A stretch of 45,370 nt of DNA from an uncultured Clostridia bacterium. Lineage in GTDB: Bacteria > Bacillota > Clostridia > Lachnospirales > Anaerotignaceae. Shown here in pieces: positions 23,498 to 32,681 of the stretch (position 1 is its first letter; each line of letters begins with the position of its first letter). The position numbers were made by a program, and so were the translations under genes. The notes under the pieces were generated by a model. That model searched no databases, was not told the origin of the DNA, and saw nothing but the letters and a program-made list of their open reading frames with translations. The stretch covers positions 1 to 45,370 of the forward strand of contig CALWEX010000003.1 of assembly GCA_944377425.1 (NCBI GenBank). Reading direction: 5' to 3'.

Positions 23498-24691
23498 ATG
23501 TCACTCGAAACAGAACTTCTCTACACTAGAAAATATAAAGATGGAGCTTGCAACTTATTAAAACCAGAAGCTTTCCCTCTTTACACAGCAACAGCTTTCA
23601 CAGCTAATACACTTTCAGAAATCAAACAGGCTTACGCACAGGGATATACATATATCAGAACAAACAACCCTGACCGTGATGTTCTTGCTTCTCAGATTAC
23701 AGCTCTTGAAGCTCCTGGCCTTGAAGACAAAGACACACTTGTATTCTCATCAGGTATGGCTTCAATCTCAACAACAATCGGTTCACTTCTTAAAGCTGGC
23801 GACCATGTAATCTGCAACAGCAGAATTTACGGCGAAACATTCGACGTATTTGGCAAAATGTTCTCAAGATTTGGTATCGAGTCAACACTTGTAAACATGG
23901 ATGACATCGAGAACGTTAAAGCAGCTATCAAACCTAACACAAAGATGATTTATGCTGAGGTTTGCGCTAACCCAACAATGAACCTTATCGATATTCCTGA
24001 GTTTGCTAAACTTGCTCATGAAAACGGCGCTCTTCTTATGATGGACAATACATTTACAACAGCTATTTCTATCAAACCACTTACACTTGGCGCTGATATC
24101 GTTATTTCTTCAATGACAAAATTCATGAACGGCCATTCAGATGCTATCCTTGGATGCATGACAGCTTCTAAAGAAATCATCGAAACAGTTCGTCCAATGA
24201 GAATGCTCTTTGGTACACCTGCTGATCCATTCCCATGCTGGATGATGATTCGTGGTCTTGAAACACTTCACCTTCGTGTAAGAAAACAGATGTACAATGC
24301 AGCTAAACTTGCTGAGTTCTTCGAGAACGACCCACACGTAATCAAAGTTAACCATCCATCACTTGACAGCTTCCCACAGAGAGCAATCGCTAAGAAACTC
24401 TGGTCAGATGACGAAGCTATCAGCGGTATGATGAGCATCATCCTTAACACAGAAGACGAAGCTAAGATTGATAAATTCATGGCTAAACTTCAGTATGTTC
24501 ATTACGCTACAACACTTGGCGGCCTTAGAACAACACTTAACCACCCATGCACATCTTCACACAGCCATATGCCAGATGCTGACAGAAGAAAAATGGGTAT
24601 CACACCTGGTATGTTCCGTGTATCAGTTGGTATCGAGGATACTCAGGACCTTATCAACGACTTCAAACAGGCTTTCGCTGAGTTAGACTGA
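23498..24691 (+). CDS. PLP-dependent transsulfuration-family lyase 2
   Basis: 397 residues from the ATG at 23498, which has AAAGGGAGG before it; an in-frame ATG at 23453 would add 15 poorly supported residues that include the ribosome site. Same family as the gene at 20246-21463 but clearly different in sequence: TYIRTNNPDR (51-60), SSGMAS (84-89), RIYGETFDVFG (109-119), DNTF (183-186), and Schiff-base Lys208 in SSMTKFMNGHSD. Likely a methionine gamma-lyase or related C-S lyase or acylhomoserine sulfhydrylase. Codons are strongly biased to AAC, ATC, TTC and GGC, pointing to high expression. A structured leader and a strong inverted-repeat promoter precede it. Confidence 0.85.
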   Translation: MSLETELLYTRKYKDGACNLLKPEAFPLYTATAFTANTLSEIKQAYAQGYTYIRTNNPDRDVLASQITALEAPGLEDKDTLVFSSGMASISTTIGSLLKAGDHVICNSRIYGETFDVFGKMFSRFGIESTLVNMDDIENVKAAIKPNTKMIYAEVCANPTMNLIDIPEFAKLAHENGALLMMDNTFTTAISIKPLTLGADIVISSMTKFMNGHSDAILGCMTASKEIIETVRPMRMLFGTPADPFPCWMMIRGLETLHLRVRKQMYNAAKLAEFFENDPHVIKVNHPSLDSFPQRAIAKKLWSDDEAISGMMSIILNTEDEAKIDKFMAKLQYVHYATTLGGLRTTLNHPCTSSHSHMPDADRRKMGITPGMFRVSVGIEDTQDLINDFKQAFAELD

Positions 24692-24727
24692 TTTTAAGTT
24701 GATTAACTTAATTTAAAGCCAAAATTT

Positions 24728-24756
24728 AGAGACGGATTTATTCCGTCTCTTTTTTT
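24728..24756 (+). terminator. Terminator of PLP lyase gene 2
   Basis: agagacgga/tccgtctct, a 9-bp perfect stem with a 5-nt loop and nine T from 24748. Confidence 0.9.
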
Positions 24757-24770
24757 GACAAAAAAAACCT

Positions 24771-24799
24771 TTGCACAAAAGCTTATAATATTGTAAAAT
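24771..24799 (+). promoter_or_regulatory. Candidate promoter of the B3/B4 gene
   Basis: TTGCAC (24771-24776), a 17-bp spacer, TAAAAT (24794-24799). A start site near 24806 leaves a very short leader before AGGGGG and the ATG at 24825. Confidence 0.5.
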
Positions 24800-24824
24800 T
24801 ATAGATATTTAGGGGGAATGACAA

Positions 24825-25487
24825 ATGAATATATCCATAAGCAGTGAAATTAAAGAAAAAGTTCCTTGTACTAAATTAGTTGTGCTTAAATACAGCGTTG
24901 AAGTTAAAGAACAAAATGCCGATTTATGGCAGTACATGGAAGAAAAAATTATACCCGCCGTTGAAAATGAGCTTGAAACAAAGAATGTTACAGAAATTAA
25001 AAATGTAGCTTCTTCAAGAAAAGCCTATAAGTCATTTGGTAAAGACCCGGGCAGATACAGAGTTTCATCTGAAGCCCTTATTCGCCGTATAAAACAAGGC
25101 AAAGACTTGTATAAAATAAATACCGTTGTTGACACAAATAATCTTATATCGGTAGAAAGCGGTTTTTCTGTAGGCTCATACGATATTGATAATGTAAACG
25201 GTGATATAACTCTTAAGTTGGGTAAAGCAGGCGAAAGCTATAAAGGCATAGGCAAAGACAGTGTAAACATTGAAAATCTTCCTGTGCTTTGTGATAATGA
25301 CGGGCCTTTCGGCAGCCCTACAAGCGATTCCGAAAAAGCCATGATTACTCTTAATTCCAAAAATATAGTTACTCTTATTTATGTTTTCGCCGATGATGAA
25401 GATATAAACTCACTTATAACAAAGGCAGAAGGCTATATTAAAAAATACGCCAACGCCGAGAATATAGAAAAATTTATTGTAGAATAA
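24825..25487 (+). CDS. Free-standing B3/B4 tRNA-binding domain protein
   Basis: 220 residues, a stand-alone version of the B3/B4 domain of phenylalanyl-tRNA synthetase beta subunit (COG3382 type). Recognisable blocks are KAYKSFGKDPGRYRVSSEAL near 67-86, IKQGKDLYKINTVVDTNNLIS near 89-109, and CDNDGPFGSPTSDSEKAMIT near 154-173. In the synthetase this domain recognises or edits mischarged tRNA; stand-alone copies are suspected trans-editing factors or amino-acid-binding proteins, and their activity here is unproven. AGGGGG precedes the start. A MerR-type regulator gene follows on the same strand. Confidence 0.8.
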   Translation: MNISISSEIKEKVPCTKLVVLKYSVEVKEQNADLWQYMEEKIIPAVENELETKNVTEIKNVASSRKAYKSFGKDPGRYRVSSEALIRRIKQGKDLYKINTVVDTNNLISVESGFSVGSYDIDNVNGDITLKLGKAGESYKGIGKDSVNIENLPVLCDNDGPFGSPTSDSEKAMITLNSKNIVTLIYVFADDEDINSLITKAEGYIKKYANAENIEKFIVE

Positions 25488-25644
25488 CTCCACAGCTTGT
25501 TTTTTACTCAGTTTATACATTGTTTATATTTATATTATATTTTATATGTAATATAGCATTATAAACACGTATTAATTTATATATAGCGGCGAAACTTAAT
25601 TTTTATACACAACATAAAACGCCGCAGTGGAAGGAGGTTCGCGA

Positions 25645-26448
25645 TTGAAAGATTTATATTCTATAGGCGAAGTTGCCAAAATAATGGGCGTTTCAATACA
25701 AACTCTCAGGTACTACAGCAGTATTGATCTTCTGCAACCGAAGTACACAAATCCGGCTACAGGCTACCGCTATTATTCCGTTAATCAGCTTCATTTTATA
25801 GACAGAATTAAATACCTTCAGAAATTAGGCCTAAGCCTTGAAGAAATTAAATCTGTAATACTTAACAACGATATAAAAGAGCTGGTTTCATTGCTTGATA
25901 CTCATAAGCAGCGCTGCCTTGACGAAATAAGCCGTCTTCAAGACGTTATAGACAGTATCGAATGGTATAAAAACTATTTTACTTATGTAAACGAAGACAG
26001 TGTAAACGACAATTTCTATAGCCTTCATATTGAAAAGCGCTATCTTGTTGCTGCTGCTTACGATGGAAAAAGTAATGAAGAAGTACATATCGCACTGCAC
26101 GAGATTAAAAACAGTGAAAATTTCCGTTCTCTTAAATATGTTCGTCAATTTTCGCTTATACTGGATTATAACGACCTTATGGAGTGCAATCTTAACAGAA
26201 AGTATCTGGGCATGTTTATTAAAGAACCGCCTGATTTTAAATCAGAAAACATTATAGAAATACCTGAAGGCGATTATCTTTGCTTTAAAGCAAGAATACT
26301 TTCCGATACTTGGAATCCATATTTTGCAAAACTGTTTTTCAGCGGCAAAAAGAAGCCACCTATTGTTCTTGCCAACGAGTATGAAGACAGCCTTTACGAT
26401 TACTCCAGATGTATTTATGAAATTCAAATGCTTATTCCTCAGGAATAA
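25645..26448 (+). CDS. MerR-family regulator with C-terminal effector domain
   Basis: 267 residues from a TTG start at 25645, chosen because AAGGAGG lies seven bases before it; the upstream in-frame GTG (25627) would put that site inside the gene. N-terminal winged HTH: LYSIGEVAKIMGVSIQTLRYY (about 4-24) and NPATGYRYYSVNQLHFIDRIKYL; a dimer coiled coil runs to about 118; the remainder resembles a GyrI-like effector-binding domain (LHIEKRYLVAAAYDG, IEIPEGDYLCFKARI). A BmrR-like activator that distorts 19-bp-spacer promoters. An inverted repeat gcggcg/cgccgc (25586-25591/25620-25625) flanks its start. It is the only MerR gene in the window, so it is a candidate regulator of the three 19-bp-spacer promoters. 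Confidence 0.88.
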   Translation: MKDLYSIGEVAKIMGVSIQTLRYYSSIDLLQPKYTNPATGYRYYSVNQLHFIDRIKYLQKLGLSLEEIKSVILNNDIKELVSLLDTHKQRCLDEISRLQDVIDSIEWYKNYFTYVNEDSVNDNFYSLHIEKRYLVAAAYDGKSNEEVHIALHEIKNSENFRSLKYVRQFSLILDYNDLMECNLNRKYLGMFIKEPPDFKSENIIEIPEGDYLCFKARILSDTWNPYFAKLFFSGKKKPPIVLANEYEDSLYDYSRCIYEIQMLIPQE

Positions 26449-26452
26449 AAAT

Positions 26453-26499
26453 AAAAACAGCTGTTTATGGCAGTTAAATGCCCATAAATGGCTGTTTTT
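26453..26499. terminator. Bidirectional terminator between merR-type gene and ruvB
   Basis: aaaaacagc/gctgttttt continued by tttatgg/ccataaa, with T-runs on both strands. It serves converging genes. Confidence 0.9.
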
Positions 26500-26528
26500 A
26501 TGTTTCAGTTAAATATTCTTAATAAAAA

Positions 26529-27563
26529 TTATAAGCCTTGTATTTTTATTTGGCCGTTATCTTTATCCCCAGGATATATAAATCCAAAATGTTCATAACC
26601 GCTTTTAGTAACTATTCTGCCTCTTGGTGTTCTTTGGATATAACCAAGCTGAATAAGATATGGCTCATAAACGTCTTCTATTGTTTCGGCCTCCTCGCCT
26701 ATATACACGGCTAATGTATCAACACCTACTGGGCGTCCGCCGAATTTTTCTATCATGGCAAGAAGCATTTTTCTGTCTGTTAAATCAAGACCCATTTTAT
26801 CAACATCAAGCCTGTTAAGTGCCTGATTAGCTACTTCATGAGTAATTACTCCGTCAAAGCTTACCTGAGCAAAGTCACGCACTCTTTTTAAAAGCCTGTT
26901 GGCTATTCTTGGTGTACCTCTTGAGCGTCTTGCTATCTCTTCTGCTCCGCCGTCATCTATTTCTATATCCAAAACCCCTGCTGAGCGTTTTATAATTGTT
27001 TTAAGATTATCCACACTGTACGGCTCAAGGCGCTGTATAACACCAAACCTGTCCCTTAAAGGCGCAGTTAAAAGTCCTATACGTGTTGTAGCACCTATTA
27101 ACGTAAACTTAGGTAAATCAATCCTTACGCTTCTGGCTCCTGGGCCTTTGCCTATTACTATATCAATAACAAAGTCCTCCATAGCCGGATAAAGTATTTC
27201 TTCTATAATACGGTTTAGCCTGTGTATTTCATCTACAAAAAGTATGTCGCCTTCTTCAAGACCGCTTAAAACAGCCGCCATATCTCCAGGGCGCTCTATA
27301 GCCGGGCCGGATGTTGTTTTAATATTAACACCCATTTCGTTAGCTATAATATTTGAAAGTGTAGTTTTTCCAAGACCCGGCGGGCCATAAAGAAGTACAT
27401 GGTCCAAAGGCTCGCCCCTTTTTTTGGCTGCCTCAATAAAAACTTTCATGTTGTTTTTAACACTTTCCTGACCTATGTAATTTTCTAAATTATCGGGACG
27501 CAGTTTAGGCTCAAGCTCTATATCCTCAGCTCTAAAGCCCGATGTTATAATTCTTTCCTGCAT
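26529..27563 (-). CDS. ruvB: Holliday junction branch-migration ATPase RuvB
   Basis: 344 residues, usual length. AAA+ motor that, with RuvA, drives branch migration of Holliday junctions in recombination and repair. Walker A GPPGLGKT (about 60-67), Walker B VDEIHRL (about 111-117), sensor/arginine finger segment [18 protein letters not shown], and the C-terminal winged helix ending in [16 protein letters not shown]. Fifteen bases after ruvA, same transcript. No ruvC in the window, as usual for Firmicutes, which use RecU. Confidence 0.97.
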   Translation of the reverse strand: MQERIITSGFRAEDIELEPKLRPDNLENYIGQESVKNNMKVFIEAAKKRGEPLDHVLLYGPPGLGKTTLSNIIANEMGVNIKTTSGPAIERPGDMAAVLSGLEEGDILFVDEIHRLNRIIEEILYPAMEDFVIDIVIGKGPGARSVRIDLPKFTLIGATTRIGLLTAPLRDRFGVIQRLEPYSVDNLKTIIKRSAGVLDIEIDDGGAEEIARRSRGTPRIANRLLKRVRDFAQVSFDGVITHEVANQALNRLDVDKMGLDLTDRKMLLAMIEKFGGRPVGVDTLAVYIGEEAETIEDVYEPYLIQLGYIQRTPRGRIVTKSGYEHFGFIYPGDKDNGQIKIQGL

Positions 27564-27578
27564 ACAAACACCGCCTGA

Positions 27579-28190
27579 TTATTTCTGAGAAATTTTTTTA
27601 AGCGCTTTTTTCAAAAGGCTTGAAGTATCATCATCTGCTGTGTATACCTCAGAAAGCGCTTTAACTGCCTCACTCCTGCCATAGCCTAAAACAAGCATCG
27701 CCTCAAGAGCTTCACTTCTGCTGTCTGATAAAGCAGAATTTTCACCTGTTTCGCTGCCTATTTCCCCGCCTATTACAGAAGAAATCTCATCTGTTGATAT
27801 TTTATCTTTAAGCTCAAGAATTATTCTTTGAGCTGTTTTTTTGCCAAGACCAGGAGCACGGCATATCATATTAACATCATTAGCTATAATTGCCGTTGTA
27901 ATCTCATTTACATTAGCACTGCCTAAAAGAGCTAATGCTGATTTTCCGCCTACACCAGAAACAGAGGTAAGCTTTTTAAACAGTTCCAGCTGTTTTTTAT
28001 TCTCAAAACCGAAAAGAGAAATTCCGTCTTCTTTAACGCTCATATATGTAAAAACCTTAACCTCGGTATGAAGCTTATATTTAACAGTAAAAGATGGCGG
28101 CATAGATACAAAATATCCTAATCCGCCTGCCTCAATAACAACGCCCGTTTCGGTTATATCCTCAAGAGTTCCTTTTATATAAGAAATCAT
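27579..28190 (-). CDS. ruvA: Holliday junction DNA-binding protein RuvA
   Basis: 203 residues from the ATG at 28190 (MISYIKGTLEDI, the canonical RuvA opening), with AAAGGA eight bases before it; a longer frame would add nine residues without support. OB-fold N domain (1-64), two helix-hairpin-helix motifs (LTSVSGVGGKSALALLG near 72-88 and ICRAPGLGKKTAQRIILEL near 108-126) that hold the junction, and the C-terminal UBA-like domain that contacts RuvB (about 150-203). Confidence 0.96.
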   Translation of the reverse strand: MISYIKGTLEDITETGVVIEAGGLGYFVSMPPSFTVKYKLHTEVKVFTYMSVKEDGISLFGFENKKQLELFKKLTSVSGVGGKSALALLGSANVNEITTAIIANDVNMICRAPGLGKKTAQRIILELKDKISTDEISSVIGGEIGSETGENSALSDSRSEALEAMLVLGYGRSEAVKALSEVYTADDDTSSLLKKALKKISQK

Positions 28191-28269
28191 ATAATCGTCC
28201 TTTCTAACATAAAGCAACTATTATTTTACCATAAACAATGCTTTGATGCACATAAATTATACATAAAAA

Positions 28270-28314
28270 ATACTGCCGGGCAATATTTCAGCAAAAGTAA
28301 AGCCACAGCAGTAT
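28270..28314 (-). terminator. Terminator of the DUF2238-like gene
   Basis: atactgc/gcagtat stem with a long loop, followed by TTTTTT on the minus strand. Confidence 0.65.
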
Positions 28315-28322
28315 ATAATTTT

Positions 28323-29159
28323 TTAATCTTTATTTTTTTTATCTTTGCTATTTTTAGGCACATCTAAAACAATTGGTATAAGCATTGGTGCAAATTTTCC
28401 TTTACCTCTGTTTTTAACATAGAAAAATCCTATTACAGAAAACACAACTGCGCCCACAAAATTAACCATTAAATCTTTCATAGTATCAATTATGCCTATA
28501 TCTATGTATCCACCTGGAAACTCCATCCAATCTTTTCCATTTACAACAAGGCTGGTTATTTTCTCTGTTACCACGTTATTAAGCCCGTCGGGATTTAATG
28601 CAACCGAATGAATAGTATTTATAATAAAATCTTTCTGCATGTCAGTACCGAAAAAATAATCCATACTAAACTCAAAAAACTCCCACAAAACGCCTACTGT
28701 CATTGAAAAACAAAACGCCACCAATGCAAGAAAAATAGGTGAAAGCTTAAAAGTCATTCTTTCACTTCTGTTAAAAAGGTCAACAAGACAAAACCCCACT
28801 GCCGCAACTAAAAATCCATTTAATGTATGAAGCATTGTATCCCAGCCTGAAATTTTTGTATAAAAAGAATTTATCTCGCCTAATATCTCAGCAGCAAATA
28901 TAAAGCAGTAAATTATAGCTTCCATTAAAGGCGGTATGTCTATTGAAAGTTTCTTTTCAAGCATCATAGGAACACAAAAAAGCAAAAGAGAAAGAACACA
29001 AACAAAAACATTCTCGTATCTTCCAACAAAAATCGCACGTATAAGTATAGCAACAATAAAAAACGATAAAACGCCTCTTATTGTAAGCCGCCGCCTTAAT
29101 TTTGGGGATTCTTTAATAGTATCAATTAATTTTTCTTCATTTCTTCTATTTTCAGCCAT
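28323..29159 (-). CDS. DUF2238/YjdF-like integral membrane protein
   Basis: 278 residues, about six to seven hydrophobic helices. The conserved family features are WDTMLHTLNGFLVAA near 126-140, VGVLWEFFEFSMDYFFGTD near 175-193, and IIDTMKDLMVNFVGA near 225-239: acidic/aromatic residues at membrane faces. The C-terminus is Lys-rich and cytoplasmic. AAAAGGAG stands before the ATG. The biochemical function of the family is not known. Located between ruvAB and a spore protein gene, with its own terminator. Confidence 0.65.
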   Translation of the reverse strand: MAENRRNEEKLIDTIKESPKLRRRLTIRGVLSFFIVAILIRAIFVGRYENVFVCVLSLLLFCVPMMLEKKLSIDIPPLMEAIIYCFIFAAEILGEINSFYTKISGWDTMLHTLNGFLVAAVGFCLVDLFNRSERMTFKLSPIFLALVAFCFSMTVGVLWEFFEFSMDYFFGTDMQKDFIINTIHSVALNPDGLNNVVTEKITSLVVNGKDWMEFPGGYIDIGIIDTMKDLMVNFVGAVVFSVIGFFYVKNRGKGKFAPMLIPIVLDVPKNSKDKKNKD

Positions 29160-29271
29160 AAAATCTCCTTTTAGTATTTAATACTTTTTGTTTTACATTA
29201 ACACATAAAGAGATTTTTTTCAATGTGCTTAAAATTTATATAATTTCAAAGCATTTAATAACTAAAAATAA

Positions 29272-29312
29272 TACCGCCGGAATGCCCTTTGATTAACGGC
29301 ATAACGGCGGTA
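29272..29312 (-). terminator. Terminator of the SASP gene
   Basis: taccgccg/cggcggta with inner atgcc/ggcat, followed by TTATTTTTAG on the minus strand. Confidence 0.85.
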
Positions 29313-29360
29313 CATTTAAAGCGAACCTAAATATTTAGTTATTAATTTTTACAGATAACC

Positions 29361-29597
29361 TTATCTGTTTGAGCCCATGCCTGACTCTTTATCAGCCATC
29401 ATTTTTTCCTGAGCTTCAATCATTTTTTTAACCATATATCCACCAACATAACCATTCTGCGCTGATGTGAGGTCACCGTTATAACCTTCTTTAAGTGGTA
29501 CACCAATTTCGTTAGCTACCTCATATTTGAATCTGTTCATAGCTCCCTTAGCTTCTGGTACGTTTACTTTGTTTCCTGTTTTTGAACTCTGTGACAT
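29361..29597 (-). CDS. Alpha/beta-type small acid-soluble spore protein
   Basis: 78 residues. Both SASP signatures are present: FKYEVANEIGV (about 23-33), which includes the germination-protease cleavage region, and NGDLTSAQNGYVGGYMVKKM (about 40-59), the DNA-contacting helix. It coats and protects DNA in dormant spores and supplies amino acids on germination. The Met-rich, Gly/Ser C-terminal tail is family-typical. AAAGGAGGG ribosome site. Expected to be transcribed by the forespore sigma G; I could not pick out a convincing sigma-G box. It shows that the organism, or its close ancestors, sporulates. Confidence 0.93.
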   Translation of the reverse strand: MSQSSKTGNKVNVPEAKGAMNRFKYEVANEIGVPLKEGYNGDLTSAQNGYVGGYMVKKMIEAQEKMMADKESGMGSNR

Positions 29598-29736
29598 TTT
29601 AAATGCCCTCCTTTTTAAATAAAAATTTTATTTAATCGGTGTTACAGGAATAGTATGCGTATGTCGTTTTTTATTATTCCGCCAATTTCTGGGGAGCTTT
29701 ATAAAAAATTTTGGTATATTTAGAATATTTGTTTTT

Positions 29737-30903
29737 TTAAAGATTATAAAGCTCGGATATTTTAATAGCAGTTGAAAAAACTATTTTTCCATCCAAAGTA
29801 AGAGGATTTATCTGAGTTATTTCTTTAATCTTGTTCAGCTTATTATTAACTGTATTTCTGTGAACAAAAAAGTTATTAGCCACCGTCTGCACATTTCCGT
29901 CGCATGAAATATAATTTTTTATATAATCAGTTAAATCTGTATTATTTTCTTTATCATACTGAATAAGTCTGCCAACAGTATCGTTGTACATATCTTTTAA
30001 TATAGCCATGTCGCTTACTTCGGAAAGTATTTTGTACATGCCCATTTTATCATAATATAAAATTTCACTTTTATTTTTAAGCGCCACATTCATAAGAGGT
30101 AATAGCCGCTTAAAATTAACAGAAAGATGATATATGCTCTCATTTCGACCAACACAAATATAAGATTTGCAGTTGTAAAATCTTACATTTAAGTTATTGT
30201 TAAGGGATTTAACAAAACTTTCTAAATGCTCATTATTTGCATTTACAGCTATTATGGTTACTATTCTATTATACAAAAAAGCCACTATTATGCTTTCCGT
30301 TTCTTCGGCTGTTCTTTCACAGCACATTTTAACACTTCTTAAAAACATATGCTGGTCATTTTCATGTACAGCATCTACTTTAATAATTATAGGGCAGTAT
30401 GTTTCCTCATCATAAAAGCCATAAAAATACAATTTGTTAAGCTGGTTTGATAAATTTTCCGTATTAAATATAATACTCTGCATCAGCTCCGAAACGCTTA
30501 AATTTTTAGCTTCCTCACGCATTAAAGCATGTATTATGTCTTTTGCCACATCGCTCATAAGCACATCCCAAGGTATAGTATAAAGCGGCATATCTACTTC
30601 ATCGCAGTATTCCTTAACCTCCTTAGGTATTTGTTTTATGTACTTTCCTGTATTTACAAAAAGCGCGCTTACTTTCACTGTGTGCAAATTTTTAGCAAAA
30701 TTCAAAATTTCGTCTGTGCTTTCAATATTCATTCCAGAAGTAAGTATTATACGATTAAAATTTTTAAATTTCTCAGTATCATAGTCTTCTACAACAGAAA
30801 CCCAACTAATATCCGTATTATAAATTCCTTTTTTTCCCGCTACAAGGCGAATTCTATAATACGGCGGCAAATTATTAACAATTTGTTCAACACTAATAGG
30901 CAA
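29737..30903 (-). CDS. PucR-family transcriptional regulator
   Basis: 388 residues, TTG start supported by GAGGG eight bases before it. N-terminal PucR sensor domain (about 5-125: VEQIVNNLPPYYRIRLVAGK, ILTSGMNIE, VDMPLYTIPWDV), a middle GGDEF-like/dimerisation region, and a C-terminal HTH_30 domain with SCDGNVQTVANNFFVHRNTV (about 334-353) and a helix ending in KISELYNL. Such regulators control purine, polyamine, GABA or amide catabolism and usually sit beside the genes they control. This one is divergent from the DUF819-LarA-like operon, so it probably activates it in response to the substrate or a product. Confidence 0.9.
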   Translation of the reverse strand: MPISVEQIVNNLPPYYRIRLVAGKKGIYNTDISWVSVVEDYDTEKFKNFNRIILTSGMNIESTDEILNFAKNLHTVKVSALFVNTGKYIKQIPKEVKEYCDEVDMPLYTIPWDVLMSDVAKDIIHALMREEAKNLSVSELMQSIIFNTENLSNQLNKLYFYGFYDEETYCPIIIKVDAVHENDQHMFLRSVKMCCERTAEETESIIVAFLYNRIVTIIAVNANNEHLESFVKSLNNNLNVRFYNCKSYICVGRNESIYHLSVNFKRLLPLMNVALKNKSEILYYDKMGMYKILSEVSDMAILKDMYNDTVGRLIQYDKENNTDLTDYIKNYISCDGNVQTVANNFFVHRNTVNNKLNKIKEITQINPLTLDGKIVFSTAIKISELYNL

Positions 30904-30952
30904 TTACACTACCCTCTTCCTATGATATTAAAAAAAAGTTCATATATTTATT

Positions 30953-30961
30953 ATTATAACA
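30953..30961 (-). promoter_or_regulatory. Extended -10 of the PucR gene
   Basis: Minus strand TGTTATAAT: -10 at 30953-30958 with TGn at 30959-30961. The rest of the divergent gap (to 31161) also holds a TATAAT on the plus strand (31029-31034) and TTGCTG-N18-TATACT (31044-31073), possible starts for the operon. Confidence 0.5.
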
Positions 30962-31161
30962 CTAATTATTTGTTAAATAAATAAAATATCACACTATAGT
31001 CAGAATTTATGTTTGTTCATATGCACAATATAATGGCGACGTTTTGCTGTATTATTTCCACCGATACTATACTAAAATCAATAATATAAAAATACAAATT
31101 GAAGTGTTAAGCAATGTGATACAAAAGCGACTATCCTAAATTTTCACAAGGAGGTTGTTCA

Positions 31162-32331
31162 ATGATTACATCATCGTTGGGATTTTACGCTTTTATATTC
31201 GCTTCAATGGCAGTAATTTTCTCAATTTGCAAAAAGTATGAACATACTAAAGTAATAGAAATTTTACCCGCTATTATATGGATATTCCTTTTTATGGCTT
31301 TATGTTCAACATTTGGCGTTTACGATATAACAGCTCAAGGCGTTATAGACGTTCAGAACTTTATGTACGCTAATTTTCTTCCTATGATGCTTATTATGTT
31401 TATGCTTACATGCGATATAAGAAAAGTTATTAAACTTGGGCCTAGGATGATAATGGCTTTCCTTCTTTCTTCTTAATCCATTATGACCGGCTTTACAGTA
31501 GCATTTCTTATATGTAAAGGTTTTCTTCCAGAAAACGCTTGGGCAATTATTGCCGCCACAACAGGTTCATTTATTGGCGAAACAATAAACATGGTAGCTG
31601 TTGCTGGTGTATTTGGCGTTGAAGGCGTAGACTACGCTTACAGCGTTATGATGGTTACATTTGCATTCACAATATTTATGACAGTAATAATGGCTCTCAT
31701 ACAGAAAAAGCAGCAATGGAATAAATTTATGAAAGCCAATACCGATGGCCTTGATGAAATAGCAAAGCGTATTGCCGAAGATGCAGACCCAGATATAAAT
31801 ACATGCACAATGCTTGATTATTTAAAACTCTTTGGTGTAGCACTTTGTGGTACATGGGCAATAAACACCATAATACCACATCTCCCTCCTGTTACATTCT
31901 TAAATGCTACTGGTTGGAGAGTAGTTTTTTCATCAATACTCGGTATTATTCTTGGTGTAACACCTGCAAGAAAACTTAAAGGCGCAACAGAATGTGCTAA
32001 TGTTTTCCTTTATGCTTGTATGTGCGTAACAGCATCATATTCCGACTTAAAACAGTGCACACAGGCACCGGGATTCCTTGTATTATGCGTAATAATGTTA
32101 ATTGTTATGTTTGCTATGTGGGCTTTATTCTCAAAAATATTCAAGTTTGATTTATTTACAGCAGAAGTAGCAATAACTGCCAACATAGGCGGAACTTCTT
32201 CCGCACCGCTTATTGCCGCAACTCACAACCCTAACTGGATTTCATTCGGTATACTTTTAGGTTTCTTTGGCGATATAGTGGGAACAGGCTTAGCCATTTT
32301 ATTTGGTCATTTCCTACATTTCTTGGCATAA
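31162..32331 (+). pseudogene. DUF819-family transporter gene with one in-frame TAA
   Basis: The frame from the ATG at 31162 (ribosome site AAGGAGG) runs through 390 codons to 32331, interrupted only by TAA at codon 105 (31474-31476). Before it: KLGPRMIMAFLLSS. After it, in the same frame: SIMTGFTVAFLICKGF and the rest of the protein with no other lesion. Joined, it is a full-length DUF819 (YjcL-like) membrane protein with about ten to twelve helices and conserved TGSFIGETINMVAVAGVFGV and NIGGTSSAPLIAATHNP. A Leu TTA to TAA change would explain it. A new ATG (31483) follows but has no ribosome site. Either a recent nonsense mutation, a base error, or read-through. Likely importer of the operon's substrate. 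Confidence 0.8.
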
Positions 32332-32415
32332 TCAAACAAAACCAAATGTATTTGTAAGCCGCGCATTGTACAATGCTGCACTTTAAATTTTTAACTAAAC
32401 ATTATAATACTTACT

Positions 32416-32641
32416 AAGGAGGTAATGTTTAAACAGCTTAAATAAATGACTAAATAGTAATTAGAATAAACGATGTTTTAATACCTCATTGCCCTTTAAA
32501 CACACACAGACGCTCTTTAATAACACCAATACATAAAGCAATGCGGAACTCGTTTTGGTTTTTGAAACCCAAAAATTACCACCTCTCATTTTTTAAGCAG
32601 ACAAATGCAACAATATAAAAATCAGCGGTTAATAAACCGCT
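32416..32641 (+). promoter_or_regulatory. Gap inside the operon: orphan ribosome site and hairpin
   Basis: The 350-base gap after the transporter holds a perfect AAGGAGGT (32416-32423) with ATG two bases on (32425), but that frame stops after six codons. Further on, agcggtt/aaccgct (32624-32630/32635-32641) forms a hairpin without a T-run. It may be the relic of a lost gene plus an mRNA-processing stem. Nothing else is recognisable. Confidence 0.4.
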
Positions 32642-32681
32642 TAGCAAAATGTAATTAATTTTTGAAAGGAGTGTTTTATTA

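Noticed and set aside
31483..32331. Two separate genes for the DUF819 protein
   Set aside because: Both parts are in one frame and together make one family-length protein; the second lacks a ribosome site.
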